Shown here piece after piece: positions 22,798 to 30,574 of a stretch of 56,365 bases of DNA. The number at the start of each line of letters is the position of its first letter. Within the stretch, counting starts at the first letter, position 1. Under the pieces are notes generated by a model. It was not told the origin of the DNA, searched no databases, and worked only from the letters and a program-made list of their open reading frames with translations. The position numbers were made by a program, and so were the translations under genes. Source of the DNA: Litorilinea aerophila (GTDB lineage: Bacteria; Chloroflexota; Anaerolineae; Caldilineales; Caldilineaceae); assembly GCA_945905745.1 (NCBI GenBank), contig CAMDQF010000003.1, positions 1-56,365 on the forward strand, given 5' to 3'.

Positions 22798-24237
22798 ATG
22801 CCAGTCTACAAAAACCTCATCGCCGGGGAGTGGGTCGCATCCTCCAGTGGCGAAACTTTTGAGAATCACAACCCGGCCAACGGGGAGTTGCTGGGCCACT
22901 TTCCCAGCGCCACGGTGGAGGACACCCAGCGGGCCATCGCCGCAGCCGCAGAGGCACAGAAGGGCTGGGCCAACACCCCGCCGCCGGCCCGCGCCGCCAT
23001 TTTGGACAAAGCCAGCAAAATCATCGACCGGCGGGGCGACGAATTCGCCAAAGCCCTGACCAGCGAAGAGGGCAAGACCTACGCCGAAGCCAGGGGTGAA
23101 GTCAACCGGGCGCGGGACATCTTCAACTACGCCGCGGGCGAGGGCTGGCGCATGGGCGGGCAGACCCTGCCCAGCAACATCCCCGGTGAGCTGCTCTACA
23201 CCCGGCGGGAGCCGTTGGGCGTCGTCGCCCTCGTCACCCCCTGGAACTTCCCCGTGGCCATCCCCGCCTGGAAGATGGCCCCCGCGCTCATCTACGGCAA
23301 TACGGTCGTCTTCAAACCGGCCAGCCTGTCGCCCCACATCGGCCTGCTGCTGGTGGAGGCACTGGTGGAAGCGGGCATCCCCGCGGGGGTACTCAATTAC
23401 ATCACCGGTTCAGGCCGTTCCGTGGGCAACACGCTGGTGGGCAGCAAAGATGTGGACGGTGTCAGCTTCACCGGCTCCTATTCGGTGGGGATGGGCATCT
23501 ACGAGCGGGCTATGAAAAACCTGACCCGTATCCAGTTGGAGATGGGCGGCAAGAACCCGACGGTTGTGCTGAAAGATGCGCCGATTGCCCAGGCCGTGGC
23601 GTTGACAGTGGCGGGCGGTTTCGGCGTCACCGGTCAGGCGTGTACGGCTACCAGCCGGGTGATTGTGGAAGATTCCATTGCTGACGATTTCGCCGCAGCC
23701 CTGACCGACGCGGCCCGCAACCTGCGGGTGGGCAACGGGCTGGAAGCGGGCGTGCAGATGGGTCCGGCGGTGGATCAGAGCCAGTTGCAGACCGATCTGG
23801 AGTACATCGCCATTGCCCAGAGCGAAGGGGCCAAACTGCTGGCGGGCGGTAGTCCAGCGGGGAATGGTGGCTATTTCGTCCAGCCGACGGTCTTCGACGG
23901 GGTAGATGTCTCCATGCGTATTGCCCAGGAGGAGGTCTTCGGCCCGGTCATCGGCATCATCCGGGCGCGGGACTTCGACGACGCGCTGGAAAAGGCCAAC
24001 GCCATCGAATTCGGCCTTTCGGCCACAGTTGTCACCAACAATTTACAGCGGGCCTTCCACTTTGCCAATGGCATCGACGCCGGTGTGGTGAAGATCAACG
24101 AATCCTCCTCCGGGCTGGCCCTGCAGGCTCCCTTTGGCGGTTTCAAACATTCCAGCGCCAACACCTTCAAAGAGCAGGGACCGGCCGCGATTGAGTTTTA
24201 CACACGCACGAAGACGGTTTATGTAGGACACGGGTAG
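22798..24237 (+). CDS. Aldehyde dehydrogenase, probable alpha-ketoglutarate semialdehyde dehydrogenase
   Basis: This 479-residue NAD(P)-dependent aldehyde dehydrogenase has the cofactor motif TPWNFP, the glycine segment SFTGSYSVG, general base Glu in LEMGGKNP and catalytic Cys in GQACTATSR. Its overall sequence looks like KGSADH/2,5-dioxovalerate dehydrogenases, which oxidise alpha-ketoglutarate semialdehyde to alpha-ketoglutarate. Its position between the KdaD-like and sugar-acid dehydratase genes supports that last step. ATG 22798 follows AAAAGGACGC. Both flanking gaps contain short palindromic repeats. Confidence 0.87.
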   Translation: MPVYKNLIAGEWVASSSGETFENHNPANGELLGHFPSATVEDTQRAIAAAAEAQKGWANTPPPARAAILDKASKIIDRRGDEFAKALTSEEGKTYAEARGEVNRARDIFNYAAGEGWRMGGQTLPSNIPGELLYTRREPLGVVALVTPWNFPVAIPAWKMAPALIYGNTVVFKPASLSPHIGLLLVEALVEAGIPAGVLNYITGSGRSVGNTLVGSKDVDGVSFTGSYSVGMGIYERAMKNLTRIQLEMGGKNPTVVLKDAPIAQAVALTVAGGFGVTGQACTATSRVIVEDSIADDFAAALTDAARNLRVGNGLEAGVQMGPAVDQSQLQTDLEYIAIAQSEGAKLLAGGSPAGNGGYFVQPTVFDGVDVSMRIAQEEVFGPVIGIIRARDFDDALEKANAIEFGLSATVVTNNLQRAFHFANGIDAGVVKINESSSGLALQAPFGGFKHSSANTFKEQGPAAIEFYTRTKTVYVGHG

Positions 24238-24335
24238 ATGGACGAACCAATGTGCAAAACGTTCGTCTGTTGTCTATCGTCCATCGCCGCCTCCCGAATC
24301 TCCAATCCCCAATCCCCAATCACTGAGGCTTCCCA

Positions 24336-25493
24336 ATGAAAATCACCTCCATCAAAACCGCCGCCACCAAAGGCCATGGCATGCACCTCTGGGTGCGTGT
24401 GACCACCGACGCCGGCATCACCGGCCTGGGCGAATGTGTCCACGGCGGCAAGCAGGCCATCGCGATTATTCAGTATTTGGAAGATCGGCTGATCGGCAAA
24501 GACCCCTTCGCCATCGATGCCATCTTCGAGGATATGCGCCGCCGCCACGTCTTTGACGGCGGCACAGGCGGCGCGCTCATCACCGCGCTCACCGGCATCG
24601 AAATCGCCCTCTGGGACTTGAAGGGTAAGGCGCTGGGCGTGCCCATCTACGAATTAATGGGCGGCAAATTTCGCGACAAAATCCGGGTCTACGCCGACTG
24701 CCAGGTGGCCCCCGGTATGAATTTCGATGAGATAAAAAAAGTAGTAGACGATGTAGTGGAAAAGGGCTTCACCGCCCTGAAGATCGACGTGGACATCGAC
24801 GCCTACGGCTACAAAGGCAGCGAAGTGGCCCACTTCGAGAAGGACGCCTTCAACTATACCGCCATCCAGTGGGAACACGAGCGGATGGTGCAGTTGGTGG
24901 ATATGGTCACCAGCGCGGCGGGCAAGGATGTGGCCGTGGCCGCGGATGTGCATACCCGGCTCGACGTGCCCAGCGCCATCCGTCTGGTGCAGGACCTCTC
25001 CCCCTATCACCTGATGTGGCTGGAAGAGCCGGTCCCCGCGGAGAATGTCAAGGCCATGCGCGAGGTCAAGCAGCACTCCAAGAACCCCATCTGCGCCGGG
25101 GAAAATCTCTACCTGCGCCACGGCTTCCGAGATCTGTTGGAGCAGCAGGCGGTGGACATTATTATGCCCGACATCCCCAAGTGCGGTGGGCTGTCTGAAT
25201 GTAGAAAGATCGCCAATATGGCCGAACTCTACTACATCCCCTTTGCGCCCCACAACGTCTCGTCCCCCATCGGCACAATGGCCTCGGCCCACGTCTGCGC
25301 CACTGTACCCAACTTTCTGGTGCTGGAATTCCACTGGCTACACCGGGACTACTGGACGACGATCATCCAGGAGAAGACGGATATCATCCAAAACGGCTTC
25401 ATCCAGATGAGCGACCGCCCCGGCATCGGCGTGGAACTGGACGAAGAAGTGGGCCGCCAGTATCAGTTTCCGGGGACGACCTGGTTTGCGTAG
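24336..25493 (+). CDS. Enolase-superfamily sugar-acid dehydratase (mandelate racemase group)
   Basis: This 385-residue protein has the mandelate racemase/muconate lactonising fold. Metal ligands are visible as Asp in VAADVHTR, Glu in WLEEPVP and Glu in CAGENLY; the catalytic lysine region is TALKIDVD and the C-terminal acid/base region is APHNVSSP. Members of this subgroup dehydrate aldonic or aldaric acids to 2-keto-3-deoxy acids. In this operon it should act first, feeding the FAH-type dehydratase. The exact sugar acid (arabinonate, xylonate or another) cannot be decided. ATG 24336 has GAGG upstream. A perfect terminator follows the gene. Confidence 0.85.
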   Translation: MKITSIKTAATKGHGMHLWVRVTTDAGITGLGECVHGGKQAIAIIQYLEDRLIGKDPFAIDAIFEDMRRRHVFDGGTGGALITALTGIEIALWDLKGKALGVPIYELMGGKFRDKIRVYADCQVAPGMNFDEIKKVVDDVVEKGFTALKIDVDIDAYGYKGSEVAHFEKDAFNYTAIQWEHERMVQLVDMVTSAAGKDVAVAADVHTRLDVPSAIRLVQDLSPYHLMWLEEPVPAENVKAMREVKQHSKNPICAGENLYLRHGFRDLLEQQAVDIIMPDIPKCGGLSECRKIANMAELYYIPFAPHNVSSPIGTMASAHVCATVPNFLVLEFHWLHRDYWTTIIQEKTDIIQNGFIQMSDRPGIGVELDEEVGRQYQFPGTTWFA

Positions 25494-25550
25494 GATTTGC
25501 GGACAGCGGACGGCGGACGACTGACTGCGGTAGCATCTGCCGAAAGCAAT

Positions 25551-25593
25551 AACAAAAGAGGGGAGAGCGTTCATCGCTCTCCCCTCTTTTGTT
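25551..25593. terminator. Bidirectional intrinsic terminator
   Basis: A perfect 19-bp stem (25551-25569 with 25575-25593) has a 5-nt TTCAT loop. One arm ends in CTCTTTTGTT, and the complement gives the same run for the opposite strand. It separates the convergent sugar-acid operon and phoU. Confidence 0.92.
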
Positions 25594-25617
25594 GCCGGCT
25601 GGATGATCCGGTTGCGC

Positions 25618-26289
25618 TTATCCGTCCTGGTTGATCTCCGACATGGAGCCTGTGACCAGATAGATAACCCGCTCGGCCACATTCGTTGCCAGATCGGCAA
25701 AGCGTTCCAGTTCCCGAGCCGAGCGCAGAATTTCGTAGAATGCTTCGATCTGCTCCGGCTCCTGCACCTGGGCCATGCGCAGCATAAGATCGGAAAATAC
25801 ACGGGCGTAGAGGGTGTCCACTTCGTCGTCCTGGGCGGCTACCAGCCGGGCCAGGTCCACATTGTCGCGGGCATAGGCCGTCATGGCCTGGCGGAGCATC
25901 CCCCCGGCAATTTGACCCATCGCTTCCAGGCCGGTAGGGCGTTCTTGGACAGGGAACTGGTATAGATGACGCACGACTTTGGCAATGCCTTTGGCCTGAT
26001 CGCCCATGCGTTCCAGGTCTATAATCATATTCATCGCCGTGATGATGGCGCGCAAATCCCTGGCCGCGGGCTGCTGGGTGACAATCAGGGCAAAGCACTT
26101 CGCTTCGATGGAGAAGCGGGTCTGATTGACCACCACATCTTTCTCGTTGACCGCCTTGGCAAGCTCCGGATCGAGTTTGCGCAGAGCTTCCAGAGCCACT
26201 TGTAGCTCCTCGTCCACCAGACTGCCCATAGCCAGAATGTCGGCGCGCAGTTCGGTTAGTTTTTGTTCAAAACGTCCTCGTGTTGACAT
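25618..26289 (-). CDS. phoU: Phosphate signalling protein PhoU
   Basis: This 223-residue helical protein is made of two PhoU repeats, each with a metal-binding E/D-rich segment (DLERMGDQAKGIAK and ELERFADLATNVAER). PhoU links the Pst transporter to the PhoR/PhoB-type sensor and limits phosphate uptake. It is the last gene of the minus-strand pst cluster, 24 bp after pstB1, the classic position. ATG 26289 follows AAGGAG. A bidirectional terminator lies just past its stop. Confidence 0.95.
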   Translation of the reverse strand: MSTRGRFEQKLTELRADILAMGSLVDEELQVALEALRKLDPELAKAVNEKDVVVNQTRFSIEAKCFALIVTQQPAARDLRAIITAMNMIIDLERMGDQAKGIAKVVRHLYQFPVQERPTGLEAMGQIAGGMLRQAMTAYARDNVDLARLVAAQDDEVDTLYARVFSDLMLRMAQVQEPEQIEAFYEILRSARELERFADLATNVAERVIYLVTGSMSEINQDG

Positions 26290-26313
26290 ATCGTGTACTC
26301 CTTGCTGTGTTGC

Positions 26314-27069
26314 CTATCCGCGCCGTCCGGTAATATAGGATTCGGTCAGTTCTTTTTGGGGTGTTGAAAACAGTTGGGTGGTTGGGCCGAATTCCACCAA
26401 CTCACCCAGCCAGAAGAAACCGGTGAAGTCGGAGACCCGGCCCGCCTGCTGCATATTGTGGGTGACGATCACAATTGTATACTCTTTTACCAAAACGCGC
26501 ATCAATTCCTCGACTTTGAGCGTCGCCACCGGGTCGAGCGCGGAGCAAGGCTCATCCATCAGAATCACTTCCGGCTTCACGGCGATGGCCCGGGCGATGC
26601 AGAGCCGCTGCTGCTGGCCTGGGTTAAGAGAGAGCGCAGAATCCCGTAGCCGGTGTTTGATCTCCCCCCACAGCCCCGCCCCTTCCAGACTCTCCTCCAC
26701 AATTCTATCCAGCGCTTTGCCACTGGCCGTGCCTGTTACCCGGGGACCAAACGCCACATTGTCATAGATGCTCTGGGGGAAGGGGTTGGGGCGCTGAAAG
26801 ACCATTCCCACCCGATTGCGCAGGTCCGTGACATCCACCTCTGGGGCATAGATATTTTTGCCATCCAACAGCACTTCGCCTGTGGCTCTGGTCCCGGCGA
26901 TGGTGTCGTTCATTCGGTTGAGCGAGCGCAGAAAAGTGGATTTTCCACAACCCGACGGACCGATCAACGCGGTGATCTGCTGTTCCCGGATGGGAATCGT
27001 CAATCCTTTCAGCGCGTGAAAGCTGCCGTAGTAGAAGTTAAAATCTTTCACATCAATTTTATTGTTCAC
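26314..27069 (-). CDS. pstB: Phosphate ABC transporter ATPase PstB, copy 1 (altered signature motif)
   Basis: This 251-residue ABC ATPase powers PstCA phosphate uptake. Walker A is GPSGCGKST, the Q-loop is VFQRPNPFP, Walker B is [10 protein letters not shown] with the catalytic Glu, and the H-loop is VTHNMQQA. All are normal for PstB. The signature, however, reads LNPGQQQRL instead of LSGGQQQRL. The start is GTG at 27069 ([10 protein letters not shown]) with AGGATGATTGG before it. A second PstB-type ATPase lies upstream across a repeat. Its own motif losses are complementary to this one, so the two may form a heterodimer (see finding). Confidence 0.92.
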   Translation of the reverse strand: MNNKIDVKDFNFYYGSFHALKGLTIPIREQQITALIGPSGCGKSTFLRSLNRMNDTIAGTRATGEVLLDGKNIYAPEVDVTDLRNRVGMVFQRPNPFPQSIYDNVAFGPRVTGTASGKALDRIVEESLEGAGLWGEIKHRLRDSALSLNPGQQQRLCIARAIAVKPEVILMDEPCSALDPVATLKVEELMRVLVKEYTIVIVTHNMQQAGRVSDFTGFFWLGELVEFGPTTQLFSTPQKELTESYITGRRG

Positions 27070-27091
27070 CCAATCATCCTTTGTGGAGATG

Positions 27092-27261
27092 TATTGCGTA
27101 TTTCGTATTGCGTAGGTAGTGGCAGTGACTACTTGTCAGAATGAATTTCTATAGTGCTGACGGAAGCAGCCAGTTGATTTGTCGATCACATTTCCATCAC
27201 TGGCGCTTCTCGTCCTGACACATTTGATCGTGACTACTTACGCAATACGAAATACGCAATA
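27092..27261. repeat. Inverted-repeat element between the two pstB genes
   Basis: A perfect 23-bp inverted repeat, 27092-27114 with 27239-27261 (TATTGCGTATTTCGTATTGCGTA type), bounds a 124-bp centre that contains looser GTGACTACTT/CTGAC pairings. Related half-units occur at 17528-17555 and 38578-38605. Confidence 0.88.
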
Positions 27262-27264
27262 GGC

Positions 27265-28026
27265 TCACCCAAACCGCCCTGTAATATAATCCTCGGTTCG
27301 CTGATCCTTCGGCTGGACAAATAGCTTGCCCACTTCGCCCACTTCCACCAATTCTCCATCCAGCAAAAAGGCCGCCTGGTCCGCCACCCGAGCCGCCTGC
27401 TGTACACTGTGGGGAACCATAATGATCGTGTAGCGCTCCTTCAGCGTATAGAGCGATTCTTCCACAGTGGCCGTAGAAATCGGGTCTAACCCAGAGGTGG
27501 GATTGTCCAACACCACCACTTCCGGCTCCAGGGCAAGGCTGCGGGCGATGCATAGGCGCTGCTTCTGGCCGCCGGAGAGGGCAAAGGCCGATGCGCCCAG
27601 CCGATCCTTCACCTCATCCCAGAGCGCGCTCTGTTTGAGCGACTGCTCCACCCGCCGGTCCAATTCCCCCCGCTCCCGGATACCCGCCATCTTCAGCCCG
27701 TAGGTCAGATTGTCGTAGATGGAGCTGGGCAGGGGGGTGGGTACGGCGAAAACCATGCTGATCCGCCGCCGGAGATTGCTCACATTGACCGAGCGGTCGA
27801 AGACATCCTGGCCGTCGACGAGAATCGTCCCCTGGCGCGCCGTGCCCTCGTCCAGGTCCGACAGTCGGTTGAGCAGGCGCAGGAGGGTAGACTTTCCGCT
27901 ACGCGCCGGGCCAAAGAGAACAAATATCTCGTTGGCGGGTATCTCCAGGCTGATGTCGCGCAGGGCCTCAATGCCGTCTTCGTAGGTGTAGTAGAGATGC
28001 TGAATCGAAATTTTGGCTTGCGTCAT
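27265..28026 (-). CDS. PstB-like ATPase, copy 2 (degenerate catalytic site)
   Basis: This 253-residue PstB homologue has Walker A GPARSGKST and a perfect signature LSGGQKQRL. The Walker B segment reads VVLDNPTSGLD, so the catalytic Glu is Asn. The Q-loop reads VFAVPTPLP, so the Gln is Ala. The H-loop is VPHSVQQA. A homodimer should hydrolyse ATP poorly; a partner role with PstB copy 1 is more likely. ATG 28026 follows GGAGAGG. It lies downstream of VapBC and upstream of PstB copy 1 in the pst cluster. The protein is otherwise full length and intact, so it is not a pseudogene. Confidence 0.88.
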   Translation of the reverse strand: MTQAKISIQHLYYTYEDGIEALRDISLEIPANEIFVLFGPARSGKSTLLRLLNRLSDLDEGTARQGTILVDGQDVFDRSVNVSNLRRRISMVFAVPTPLPSSIYDNLTYGLKMAGIRERGELDRRVEQSLKQSALWDEVKDRLGASAFALSGGQKQRLCIARSLALEPEVVVLDNPTSGLDPISTATVEESLYTLKERYTIIMVPHSVQQAARVADQAAFLLDGELVEVGEVGKLFVQPKDQRTEDYITGRFG

Positions 28027-28096
28027 TGACCTCTCCGCCGATGTCCAGCAAAAAAGGAGACGGATTTGCATGGACCTATTGGATTGCCACGGATTT

Positions 28097-28477
28097 TTAC
28101 CAGACCGCATCGGGATAGAATAAGCGTATTTCCTGGTCAGAAGTGATCAGCGGGCAAGAAAACAGACCGGCAGTTGCCACAATCGTGCGATCAGCCGGGT
28201 CTTTGTGCTCCCATGCCAGGTCTACATTCTTTAGCCAAGTCACTTCTGTGACGGGTTCGATGCGCACTCGATCCGCCCCTTTGAGGTGCGCTACGAAGGC
28301 TTCGGGCGATAGTGGAAGTTCCAGTTTGGCGCGCTTGACTTTGAGGCCAATTTCCCAAATCGAAATCGAGCTGATAATCACCTCATCAGCGGTTTCGATG
28401 GCGCTGGCTGCGTTTACAGAGAGTTTTTCAGGAGCAAATGCCCAGTATAAGAGCGCAGATGTATCCAGCACGATCAT
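28097..28477 (-). CDS. vapC: VapC-family PIN-domain ribonuclease toxin
   Basis: This 126-residue PIN domain has the acidic metal-binding residues in VLDTSALLYW (Asp5), ISIWEIGLK (Glu), HKDPADRTIVA (Asp) and ITSDQEI (Asp), the full set for a Mg-dependent endoribonuclease. Its ATG directly follows the TAA of the antitoxin gene (TAAATG), so the two are translationally coupled. It sits between pstA and pstB2 within the phosphate cluster, which is unusual. The RNA target is unknown. Confidence 0.92.
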   Translation of the reverse strand: MIVLDTSALLYWAFAPEKLSVNAASAIETADEVIISSISIWEIGLKVKRAKLELPLSPEAFVAHLKGADRVRIEPVTEVTWLKNVDLAWEHKDPADRTIVATAGLFSCPLITSDQEIRLFYPDAVW

Positions 28478-28708
28478 TTAGACTTCACCCCATTCTGCGG
28501 TCGTGGGAGTGTCCGGGTCCTCATGCAAGATCATTTTGCCCCGATAGGCAGCAAATATCTCTTGCATAGTTGGTTTAGGCGCAATGGGTTGGATGCGCAA
28601 CACAGGCCGGTTGTTATCGGTGACAACTACTTCTTCGCCCGTCTCTTCAATTTGGCGAAAAATCGCCAGCATATGGGTTTTGAATTTGCTCTTTGAAATA
28701 GTGACCAC
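28478..28708 (-). CDS. Phd/YefM-type antitoxin (VapB role)
   Basis: This 76-residue protein has a Phd/YefM N-terminal DNA-binding fold (ISKSKFKTHMLAIFRQIEETG, then EEVVVTDNNRPVLRI) and an acidic C-terminal tail that would bind the toxin. It is immediately upstream of the PIN toxin and shares the transcript. These antitoxins repress their own promoter. A 78-bp gap separates it from pstA. No separate promoter is obvious there, so pst read-through is possible. Confidence 0.88.
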   Translation of the reverse strand: MVTISKSKFKTHMLAIFRQIEETGEEVVVTDNNRPVLRIQPIAPKPTMQEIFAAYRGKMILHEDPDTPTTAEWGEV

Positions 28709-28786
28709 GTAAACCTCCCTCTTATGCGGGGCCAGTACCTGACCGGCGCATCGCAGAATCTTGCCAAAAACTTGTGCGTGCAGTCC

Positions 28787-29632
28787 TTACCACTCCCGCC
28801 GCCGCCGCATACTGGTACGCACAAAAGTAGCGGCCAGGGTCAGGGAAAGGACGATCAGCAGCAGGACCAGGGCCGTGCCGTATTGGATGCTCAAGGGCAT
28901 ACCCGGCACTTGGGTCGAGATGACGTAGAGATGATAGGGCAGGGCCATCGTCTGGTCGAAGATAGAATGGGGAAGATCAGGCAGATAGAAGGCCGCCACC
29001 GTAAAGAGAATCGGCGCGGTCTCGCCTGCGGCTCGGCCCAGCCCCAGAATAATCCCGGTGAGAATACCGGGCAGGGCGTGGGGCAGCACCTGATGGCGGA
29101 TGGTCTGCCAGCGGGTCGCGCCCAGGCTCAGGCTGACTGTGCGGAATTGCTGGGGGACCGAGGCGATGGCCTCCTCCGCGGTGCTGATGACCACCGGTAA
29201 AGTGAGAATGCCCAGGGTCAGCGAGCCGGCCAAAATCGATGTGCCAAACTGCATAAAGAGGACGAACGCGCCCAAACCAAACAGTCCGTAGACAATCGAC
29301 GGAATGCCCGCCAGATTGACAATTGCCAAACGTACCATCCGGGTCATCCGGTTGTCCGCGGCATATTCGGAGAGATAGATGGCCGCGCCAATCGCCAGAG
29401 GAAAGGAGATAATGGCCGTGCCAAAGGTCAGAAAAATCGTACCCAAGAGCGCGGGCCAGATGCCCCCTTCCCGCATCCCGTTGGTGGGCGACGCGCTGAT
29501 AAATTCCCAGCTAATCGTGCCGATGCCATTGTATATGACAAAGAAAATGACCAGCACAATCGGCACAACCACCAGAATTGCCACGCCGGTAATCAGGGCG
29601 GTTGCCAGCCGGTTGATCCGCTGTCGGCTCAT
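28787..29632 (-). CDS. pstA: Phosphate ABC transporter permease PstA
   Basis: This 281-residue inner-membrane permease has six hydrophobic helices and the EAA-type loop LSLGATRWQTIRHQVLP that contacts PstB, followed by GRAAGETAPILF, a PstA landmark. Its ATG (29632) overlaps the pstC stop in ATGA. Longer in-frame versions read into pstC in a wrong frame and are rejected. PstA pairs with PstC to form the channel. The next downstream genes are VapB-VapC instead of pstB. Confidence 0.95.
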   Translation of the reverse strand: MSRQRINRLATALITGVAILVVVPIVLVIFFVIYNGIGTISWEFISASPTNGMREGGIWPALLGTIFLTFGTAIISFPLAIGAAIYLSEYAADNRMTRMVRLAIVNLAGIPSIVYGLFGLGAFVLFMQFGTSILAGSLTLGILTLPVVISTAEEAIASVPQQFRTVSLSLGATRWQTIRHQVLPHALPGILTGIILGLGRAAGETAPILFTVAAFYLPDLPHSIFDQTMALPYHLYVISTQVPGMPLSIQYGTALVLLLIVLSLTLAATFVRTSMRRRREW

Positions 29633-30570
29633 AGCTTGCCTCCCTCTCGTCGCGCGCCCCGTGTGCCGACGATGCGCCCGGCCAGGGAATTGATAGCGAA
29701 AGTAATCACAAAGAGGACAATCCCAATCCCAAAGAGGGTGTTGTAGTGCAGGCTGCCCTGGGCTACTTCGCCCATCTCCGCGGCAATCGTCGCCGTCATC
29801 GTGCGCACCGGCTCGAAGATCACCCCGCTGCTCAGGGCCGGGATGTTGGCCGCATTGCCCGTCACCATCATCACCGCCATCGTCTCCCCAATCGCCCGGC
29901 CAATCCCCAGCATCACCGCAATCACAATGCCGGAGCGGGCCGCGGGCAGCACCACCCGCCAGATGGTCTGCCATTGGGTGGCGCCAATGGCCAGCGCACC
30001 GTCCCGATACTCTTTGGGCACGGCGTAGAGCGCGTCTTCCGATATGCTGATGATTGTGGGCAGGGACATATAGGCCAGGATAATCGCGCCGGTAAAGGCG
30101 GTCAATCCCGTGGCCGCGCCGGCATTCTGGATCAGTGGGGCCAGGACCACCCAGCCCAAAAAGCCGAGGACAATCGACGGGATGCCGGCCAGCATCTCAA
30201 TCAGCGGCTTGAGAATTTCCTGCTGCCAGGTGGGGGCAATCTCGCCCAGATAGATGGCACAGATCAGGCCCAGAGGCACGGCGATCACCACTGCGCCGAC
30301 AGTGACGATCAGCGAACCCACCACCAGCGGCAGCAGACCGAAGATACCTTCGATGGGATACCAGCGGCTGCTAAAGAGCTGACGCAGGGGAATGTCCAGA
30401 AAGGCTGGTCCGCCCTCGCGCAAAAGGAAGAGAAAGATCAGCCCGACGATGACGACGGTGGAGAGACCAGCCAGCCGGATCAGGTTTTCGATGATCCATT
30501 CGCCGATGTGTACCTGCTGGCCCTTCTCCTGGGCCGCTGTCGGTGTCGTTACAGAGGAATTGGTGGTCAT
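29629..30570 (-). CDS. pstC: Phosphate ABC transporter permease PstC
   Basis: This 313-residue permease has six hydrophobic helices and the PstC landmarks RWYPIEGIFGLLPLVVG, MLAGIPSIVLGFLGW and the EAA-type loop LAIGATQWQTIWRVVLPA, then GRAIGETMAV. It imports phosphate delivered by PstS. ATG 30570 is selected over an upstream in-frame ATG (30597) that would overlap pstS; its ribosome site lies within the last codons of pstS. It is translationally coupled to pstA. Confidence 0.95.
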   Translation of the reverse strand: MTTNSSVTTPTAAQEKGQQVHIGEWIIENLIRLAGLSTVVIVGLIFLFLLREGGPAFLDIPLRQLFSSRWYPIEGIFGLLPLVVGSLIVTVGAVVIAVPLGLICAIYLGEIAPTWQQEILKPLIEMLAGIPSIVLGFLGWVVLAPLIQNAGAATGLTAFTGAIILAYMSLPTIISISEDALYAVPKEYRDGALAIGATQWQTIWRVVLPAARSGIVIAVMLGIGRAIGETMAVMMVTGNAANIPALSSGVIFEPVRTMTATIAAEMGEVAQGSLHYNTLFGIGIVLFVITFAINSLAGRIVGTRGARREGGKL

Positions 30571-30574
30571 AGGC

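Noticed and set aside
27265..28026. PstB copy 2 as a decaying pseudogene
   Set aside because: The frame is intact, it has a strong ribosome site, and Walker A, signature and H-loop are kept; losses are confined to residues that matter for only one ATP site.
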